Below, in pieces: positions 25,119 through 25,890 of a DNA stretch of 25,890 bases. The first letter of the stretch is position 1. Each line of letters starts with the position of its first letter. Position numbers and translations under genes: made by a program. The stretch covers positions 1 to 25,890 of the forward strand of contig JAGLHV010000001.1 of assembly GCA_023143305.1 (NCBI GenBank). Reading direction: 5' to 3'. The stretch comes from a bacterium. Lineage in GTDB: Bacteria; CBDUZB01; JAGLHV01. The notes under the pieces were generated by a model that worked only from the letters and a program-made list of their open reading frames with translations, made no database searches and was not told the origin of the DNA.

Positions 25119-25655
25119 TTAATAAAAACGGCTAATTTCGTTTAATAACTTTCTTTTTTTATTATGAAGTTGTGCAATTTGGGGATATCCCATACTAATT
25201 ATAATATCAACTTTATTTCTCCCCGGTATCCCTAAAACTTTTTTTACTTCTTTTTCATTAAACCACCCCAACCAACATGTCCCTAATCCTTCCTCCGTTG
25301 CCTGTAATATAAAATGCTCACAAGCTATCCCAATATCAATTAAGCTATATTGCGTCCCTTTAAAATAACCGGCTAAGCATGCCGTATATTTAGACCTCTG
25401 AGTAACAACAACAATATATATAGGTGCTTTTTTTGCAAATGAATTTAAAGAATAAATACCCGAAAATGCTTTTTCTGCAAGCTTATTTCTGATTTTTTCA
25501 TCATCAACTACAATAAATGACCACGGCTGGGAATTACAAGCCGAAGGAGCAAGTCTTGCCGCTTCCAAACATTTATTTAAAACATCCCTGGGCACCATTT
25601 CAGGCAAATATTTCCGGACACTTTGCCTTTTCCTTACCAATTCAATAAATTTCAT
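25119..25655 (-). CDS. Nitroreductase-family FMN protein
   Basis: A 178-residue nitroreductase-family flavoprotein. The N-terminal FIELVRKRQSVRKYLPEMVP has the FMN-phosphate Arg-x-Ser-x-Arg motif; SACNSQPWSFIVVDD and IDIGIACEHFILQATEEGLG and TCWLGWF are the other family blocks. It would reduce nitro, quinone or similar compounds with NAD(P)H as an FMN dimer; the true substrate is unknown. It is short, as in the 'NfnB/BluB-like small' group. The ATG overlaps the stop of the upstream YbjQ-like gene (ATGA), so the two are translationally coupled. Confidence 0.92.
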   Translation of the reverse strand: MKFIELVRKRQSVRKYLPEMVPRDVLNKCLEAARLAPSACNSQPWSFIVVDDEKIRNKLAEKAFSGIYSLNSFAKKAPIYIVVVTQRSKYTACLAGYFKGTQYSLIDIGIACEHFILQATEEGLGTCWLGWFNEKEVKKVLGIPGRNKVDIIISMGYPQIAQLHNKKRKLLNEISRFY

Positions 25656-25890
25656 TTTATCTGTTTTTCAACCTTCATTTTTTCGTTTTTATTTTTTTCT
25701 TCTAATTTTACAGCAAGACCTCTTATCGTTACAGAAGGAATCAGAGTTCCAATCGTTGAAATCTGTTCTACAAAGGTCGCAGGGGAAATTGTATATTTAT
25801 ATTCTACATTTATTATGCCGTCCGCACTTAATTCTTTTGCCTTTTCTATTAGTAACAAGTTAATTCCTTCATTTAAATCTGTCGTTACCA
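25652..25890 (-). CDS. YbjQ-like (DUF74) protein, 5' end beyond window
   Basis: The C-terminal 79 residues of a protein whose frame stays open to the window edge. The visible part (EGINLLLIEKAKELSADGII then VEYKYT...GLAVKLEE) resembles the end of YbjQ/DUF74 proteins, where an 'A..LGA.AV.GV.Y' helix-strand is followed by a strand ending in G-A/T-AV.V. The family forms pentamers of unknown role and is loosely called heavy-metal-binding. A TTG at 25858 could start a shorter frame, but the conserved helix begins before it, so the gene is probably truncated by the window. The tail KNKNEKMKVEKQIK is an extension. It overlaps the nitroreductase start by 4 bases. Confidence 0.6.
   Translation of the reverse strand, partial: VTTDLNEGINLLLIEKAKELSADGIINVEYKYTISPATFVEQISTIGTLIPSVTIRGLAVKLEEKNKNEKMKVEKQIK

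Overview
The window is an AT-rich stretch of bacterial chromosome. Twenty-five of 26 protein genes and both tRNA genes lie on the minus strand; only a YacP-like NYN gene is on the plus strand. The organism is a diderm with lipopolysaccharide: it has Kdo transferase (KdtA/WaaA), a lipid A-type acyltransferase, two GT9 heptosyltransferases and SecD/SecF/YajC. No gene fixes the phylum. Base composition, gene mix, frequent TTG/GTG starts and a standalone MetH-activation-like protein fit an uncultivated anaerobic lineage (for example Atribacterota- or Omnitrophota-like), but this is only a guess.

Right to middle, reading in the direction of transcription (25890 to 12721): a YbjQ-like gene cut by the window edge overlaps a nitroreductase; then a membrane protein with a divergent class III cyclase domain; a hairpin-rich intergenic repeat (copy B); tRNA-Gly(CCC) followed by PHP phosphoesterase, STAS anti-anti-sigma and RsbW-like anti-sigma genes; repeat copy A; a polyamine operon speD-speE-decarboxylase followed by a DksA/TraR zinc-finger gene; an orphan hybrid-free sensor histidine kinase with Cache-like and GAF regions; a small multidrug export family protein; tRNA-Pro(CGG) followed by a nitronate monooxygenase-like flavoprotein. 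The plus-strand YacP-like gene has its own sigma70-type promoter.

Middle to left (12298 to 19): a sigma70-type promoter starts a long co-directional array with short gaps: tgt, yajC, an HD-domain protein, secD, secF, a MetH-activation-like gene, a DUF374 acyltransferase, kdtA, lipid A acyltransferase, an unknown 181-residue protein, two GT9 heptosyltransferases and a GT4 glycosyltransferase. The first half is the common tgt-yajC-secDF export block; the second half builds the inner core of LPS, so envelope export and LPS assembly are physically linked.

The points most worth a second look are: the two modular hairpin repeats, whose last hairpin is inverted between copies; an aminopropyltransferase with Cys in place of the second Asp of its DxxD motif; a cyclase domain with intact metal Asps but replaced transition-state residues; an acyltransferase with Thr at the acidic position of HX4D/E; and a MetH-activation-like protein with a degraded SAM motif. 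No CRISPR array, transposase, phage gene or clear new defence system was seen.
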